A stretch of DNA of 34,753 bases from NCBI RefSeq assembly GCF_000764025.1, contig NZ_KN234775.1, positions 1-34,753 on the forward strand. Reading direction: 5' to 3'. The notes under the pieces were generated by a model. That model had not been told where the DNA came from. It saw only the letters and a program-made list of their open reading frames with translations, and made no database searches. Positions 32,168 to 34,753 of the stretch are shown here, piece by piece; position 1 is the first letter of the stretch; each line of letters begins with the position of its first letter. This DNA is from Pseudohaliea rubra DSM 19751 (GTDB lineage Bacteria > Pseudomonadota > Gammaproteobacteria > Pseudomonadales > Halieaceae). The position numbers and the translations under genes are program-made.

Positions 32168-33961
32168 TCACAATGCGAACAGGGCCTCGGGCATCGCCAT
32201 GAGGTTATCCGCGCCGGACTCCAGTGCCGCCCGGTGCGCATCAGCGCGGGGCAGCAGACGCTGGAAGTAAAAACGCGCCGTATGCAGCTTGGCCTCGTAG
32301 AAATCCTTGTCGTCCTCACCCGCGGCCAGCTTCGCCTGCGCCACCACAGCCATACGCGCCCAGAAATAACCAAGGGTCACGTAGCCGGCGTACATAAGGT
32401 AATCAACAGCGGCGGCGCCCGCCTCGTCGGCGTTGCTCATGGCTTTCTCGCCCACCGCCAGTGACAGCCTCAGCCACTCGTCCTTGTAGCGTCCGAGGGG
32501 CTCCAGGAACTCCACCACGGCCTCATCATCATGGGCGGCGATGAACTCACCCACGTGATCCGTGAAGGCCGTGAGCAGCTTGCCACCGGAGCCCAGCACC
32601 TTGCGGCCGAGGAGATCCAGGGCCTGGATGCCCGTGGTGCCCTCGTAAAGCATGGCGATGCGGGCATCGCGGACGATCTGCTCCATGCCCCACTCACGGA
32701 TAAAGCCGTGGCCGCCGTAGATCTGCACCCCGTGGTTCGCCGCCTCGAAACCCGCTTCGGTGACAAAGGCTTTGGCGATGGGAGTAAGCAGAGCCATGAG
32801 GTCATCAGCCTGCTTCGCCCGCGTCTCGTCGCCCCGATCGACCACGTCGCCGAGCTGGGCGAGGTAGTACAACATGGCGCGACTGCCCTCGGCGATGGCC
32901 TTCTGCGTGAGCAGCATGCGACGCACGTCCGGGTGCACAATGATCGGGTCTGCCGCCCCCTCGGGGTTCTTGGGGCCCGTGAGGCTGCGCATGGCCAGGC
33001 GCTCGCGGGCATAGCGCAGGGCACCCTGGTAGGAGAGCTCTGCGTGGGCCAGGCCCTGGATCGCCGTGCCAATGCGCGCGGTGTTCATAAAGGTGAACAT
33101 CAGGTTGAGGCCACGGTTCGGCTCGCCGATGAGATAGCCGGTGGCACCGTCGAAGTTCATGACGCAGGTGGCCGAGGCCTTGATACCCATTTTCTTCTCG
33201 ATGGAAGCGCAGTGCACGGCATTGCGCTCGCTGAGGCTGCTGTCTTCGTTCACCGTGAACTTCGGCACCACGAACAGGGAAATGCCCTTGGTGCCTTCCG
33301 GGGCATCGGGAAGGCGCGCCAGCACGATATGGACGATGTTCCCGGCCATATCGTGCTCACCGGCGGAGATGAAGATCTTGGTGCCGGTGATCGCGTAGCT
33401 GCCATCGGCCTGCGGTTCGGCCCTGGTGCGCAGGAGGCCGAGATCCGAGCCGCACTGGGCTTCCGTCAGGCACATGGTGCCGGTCCACTCGCCGGCGACA
33501 AGCTTCGGCAGGTAGCGCGCCTTCTGCTCGTCGCTGCCGTGGGCCTCGAGAGTTTTGATGCAGCCGTGGGACAGGCCCGGGTACATGAGCCAGGACCAGT
33601 TGGCGGTGCCGACCATCTCGTTTATCACGATGCCGAGCATGTTCGGCATACCCTGGCCGCCGAACTCGGGGTCCGCCGACAGGGAGGGCCAGCCGTTTTC
33701 CACGAACTGCCGGTAGGCGTCGGCGAAGCCCGCGGGGGTCTTCACGCCGTCTTCGGACCAGCTGCAGCCTTCTTCGTCGCCGCTCTGGTTCAGGGGCGAG
33801 AGCACGCCCTCGGCAAACTTGGCGCCTTCTTCAATGATCGCTGCCATGAGGTCCGGGGTCGCTTCCTCGTAGCCGGGCAGGGTCTCGTAGACCGCCCCGG
33901 AATCCAGCACCTCATCGATGATGAAGCGGATGTCGCGCAGGGGAGCCTTGTACTCGAGCAT
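32168..33961 (-). CDS. Long acyl-CoA dehydrogenase with C-terminal extension (DmdC/FadE5-like)
   Basis: A 597-residue FAD enzyme. It has the acyl-CoA dehydrogenase core (N-terminal helices; CLTEAQCGSDLGLLRTRA in the FAD/substrate loop; YGGHGFIREWGMEQIVRDARI near the C-terminal helix) with the usual catalytic Glu in YEGTTGIQALDLLG, plus an extra C-terminal helical domain of about 130 residues. It adds a trans double bond to an acyl-CoA, passing electrons to ETF. Length matches the group that includes DmdC (3-methylmercaptopropionyl-CoA dehydrogenase) and FadE5-type enzymes; the substrate cannot be separated by eye. GGAGG lies eight bases before the ATG. Confidence 0.92.
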   Translation of the reverse strand: MLEYKAPLRDIRFIIDEVLDSGAVYETLPGYEEATPDLMAAIIEEGAKFAEGVLSPLNQSGDEEGCSWSEDGVKTPAGFADAYRQFVENGWPSLSADPEFGGQGMPNMLGIVINEMVGTANWSWLMYPGLSHGCIKTLEAHGSDEQKARYLPKLVAGEWTGTMCLTEAQCGSDLGLLRTRAEPQADGSYAITGTKIFISAGEHDMAGNIVHIVLARLPDAPEGTKGISLFVVPKFTVNEDSSLSERNAVHCASIEKKMGIKASATCVMNFDGATGYLIGEPNRGLNLMFTFMNTARIGTAIQGLAHAELSYQGALRYARERLAMRSLTGPKNPEGAADPIIVHPDVRRMLLTQKAIAEGSRAMLYYLAQLGDVVDRGDETRAKQADDLMALLTPIAKAFVTEAGFEAANHGVQIYGGHGFIREWGMEQIVRDARIAMLYEGTTGIQALDLLGRKVLGSGGKLLTAFTDHVGEFIAAHDDEAVVEFLEPLGRYKDEWLRLSLAVGEKAMSNADEAGAAAVDYLMYAGYVTLGYFWARMAVVAQAKLAAGEDDKDFYEAKLHTARFYFQRLLPRADAHRAALESGADNLMAMPEALFAL

Positions 33962-34048
33962 GGTGTCTTTCCTCCAACAGGACCGCGACGAGGCCGCGGC
34001 GATAGCGGACCGGGGCGGCGGCTTGCCACCGGCCGGGTTTCAGCGATA

Positions 34049-34069
34049 CATGTGTTCACCGTTTACATG
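34049..34069. promoter_or_regulatory. Inverted repeat in the acyl-CoA dehydrogenase leader
   Basis: CATGT (34049-34053) and ACATG (34065-34069) are perfect arms 11 bp apart, with a further symmetric C and G inside. It lies just downstream of a perfect -10 for the minus-strand gene, a common place for a TetR-type fatty-acid operator. The regulator is unknown. Confidence 0.3.
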
Positions 34070-34076
34070 GGCTGAG

Positions 34077-34082
34077 ATTATA
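34077..34082 (-). promoter_or_regulatory. Consensus -10 of the acyl-CoA dehydrogenase gene
   Basis: Minus-strand TATAAT, a perfect -10 hexamer, 115 bp before the ATG. No good -35 is seen, so it may depend on an activator. Confidence 0.42.
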
Positions 34083-34101
34083 GTCGATCTGCCGCGGAGC
34101 G

Positions 34102-34124
34102 AAAGGTCCCGGCGGGGCTTTTTT
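34102..34124 (+). terminator. Terminator-like hairpin before comF
   Basis: AAAG...CCC pairs with GGG...CTTT around a GGC loop, with one bulge and one G-U, and six Ts follow (34119-34124). No plus-strand gene lies just upstream, so it could be an attenuator in the comF leader or stop antisense transcripts. Confidence 0.35.
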
Positions 34125-34163
34125 GGTCTTCGCAGGGTTTCGGGGCAATCTGCTACTCCCGGG

Positions 34164-34195
34164 GCGAGCGCGGGATACTTCTCTCAGTCGCTCGC
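34164..34195. repeat. Inverted repeat in the comF leader
   Basis: GCGAGCG (34164-34170) and CGCTCGC (34189-34195) are perfect arms with an 18-nt loop, about 55 bp before the comF ATG. Function unknown. Confidence 0.28.
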
Positions 34196-34249
34196 AAGTG
34201 ATGCAACGCAAGGCGAGCAGGGCCACCGAAGGGCGGCCACACTCATCCC

Positions 34250-34753
34250 ATGGCAAAAACGGCGGCGGCAACAGTGTGGCATGGGACGCGGCGGGCCGCC
34301 GGCACACTGGTCGACGGCCTGTTCCCCCACCACTGCGCCCTCTGCGACCGACTGAGCCACCGCTCCCTCGCCCTCTGCGAGGACTGTGAAGACTCCCTTA
34401 CTTTCAATCGACGGCCGTGCCCCCGCTGCGCACTGCCGGACACCCCAGTGGGCGCGGCCCCCTGCCCGGCCTGTCGAAACGGCCTGGCCCTAGACCGGGT
34501 GATCGCCCCGCTCAGCTACGACGCCACGCTCGCCGACCTGGTGGCGCGCTGGAAATACCGCCGCGAACTTGCCCTGACCGCCGTCTTTGCCGACCTCTGG
34601 CGCCGCCACGCCCCGGCGCCGGACCGCCCGGACCGGGTGCTGCCGGTTCCCCTGCATTGGCGCCGCCTGTGGTGGCGGGGGTTCAACCAGAGCGAGCGGC
34701 TGGCCACCACACTGGCCCGCAGCGACCCGCGCCTGGCCGGCGTACCCGTCGAC
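34250..34753 (+). CDS. comF: ComF-family phosphoribosyltransferase-like protein, 3' end cut by window edge
   Basis: The first 168 residues are visible. Eight cysteines in four CxxC pairs (29/32, 43/46, 57/60, 72/75) form the double zinc-ribbon of the ComF family. A segment LSYDATLADLVARWKYRRE follows, then RVLPVPLHWRRLWWRGFNQSERLA, the start of the phosphoribosyltransferase-like domain. ComF proteins are needed for DNA uptake in naturally competent bacteria; in others the role is unclear. The ATG at 34250 lacks a good ribosome binding site; a GTG eight codons on is an alternative. The gene runs off the end of the window. Confidence 0.88.
   Translation, partial: MAKTAAATVWHGTRRAAGTLVDGLFPHHCALCDRLSHRSLALCEDCEDSLTFNRRPCPRCALPDTPVGAAPCPACRNGLALDRVIAPLSYDATLADLVARWKYRRELALTAVFADLWRRHAPAPDRPDRVLPVPLHWRRLWWRGFNQSERLATTLARSDPRLAGVPVD

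Overview
The window is about 35 kb of GC-rich, densely coded bacterial chromosome, apparently gammaproteobacterial. Supporting signs are a class II ribonucleotide reductase split into NrdJa and NrdJb as in Pseudomonas, a DUF3094-type small membrane protein, an EpmB-type lysine 2,3-aminomutase, a PuuA/PuuB-like polyamine pair and a large TonB-dependent receptor. A marine Cellvibrionales/Halieaceae-type bacterium is my best guess; this is inference from gene content, not a search result. I saw no transposase, prophage gene, CRISPR array or rRNA.

Region 1 (1-10.9 kb) looks like a catabolic or uptake locus. Reading leftward from a promoter near 8.87 kb are a TonB-dependent receptor, a Tat-exported FAD amine oxidase resembling spermidine dehydrogenase, an NhaC-family antiporter, a secreted cupin and a two-subunit molybdenum/iron-sulfur dehydrogenase (IorA/IorB type, the large subunit Tat-exported and cut by the window edge). 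A secreted YtcJ-like amidohydrolase is transcribed divergently. Together they suggest periplasmic oxidation of an amine to an aldehyde and then to an acid, possibly after amide hydrolysis.

Region 2 (10.9-19.5 kb) holds mixed genes: a GNAT-like protein, an MFS_2/GPH symporter, a YbgC-like thioesterase, an ArsR-family regulator with the BigR/SqrR cysteine pair followed at once by a CPA1 cation/proton antiporter with a TrkA-like tail, a fumarylacetoacetate hydrolase-family enzyme, an HNH nuclease, a lone gcvT, a shikimate kinase-like gene and a small acidic protein. The gap between the last two (18.88-19.25 kb) contains strong inverted repeats and may encode a structured RNA. A REP-like pair of palindromes lies between the HNH gene and gcvT.

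Region 3 (19.5-25.2 kb) has a glutamine synthetase-like gamma-glutamylpolyamine synthetase with a six-helix membrane protein behind it, diverging from a PuuB-like oxidase that is followed by epmB. A patatin-like hydrolase converges on epmB with a 1-nt gap.

Region 4 (25.2-34.75 kb) contains a TPR-methyltransferase fusion, tRNA-Pro(CGG), nrdJa-nrdJb with a candidate NrdR box, a TPR/GGDEF diguanylate cyclase, a DUF3094 protein, a long acyl-CoA dehydrogenase and the 5' part of a comF-like gene that runs off the end. A perfect 16-bp hairpin separates nrdJb from the convergent GGDEF gene.
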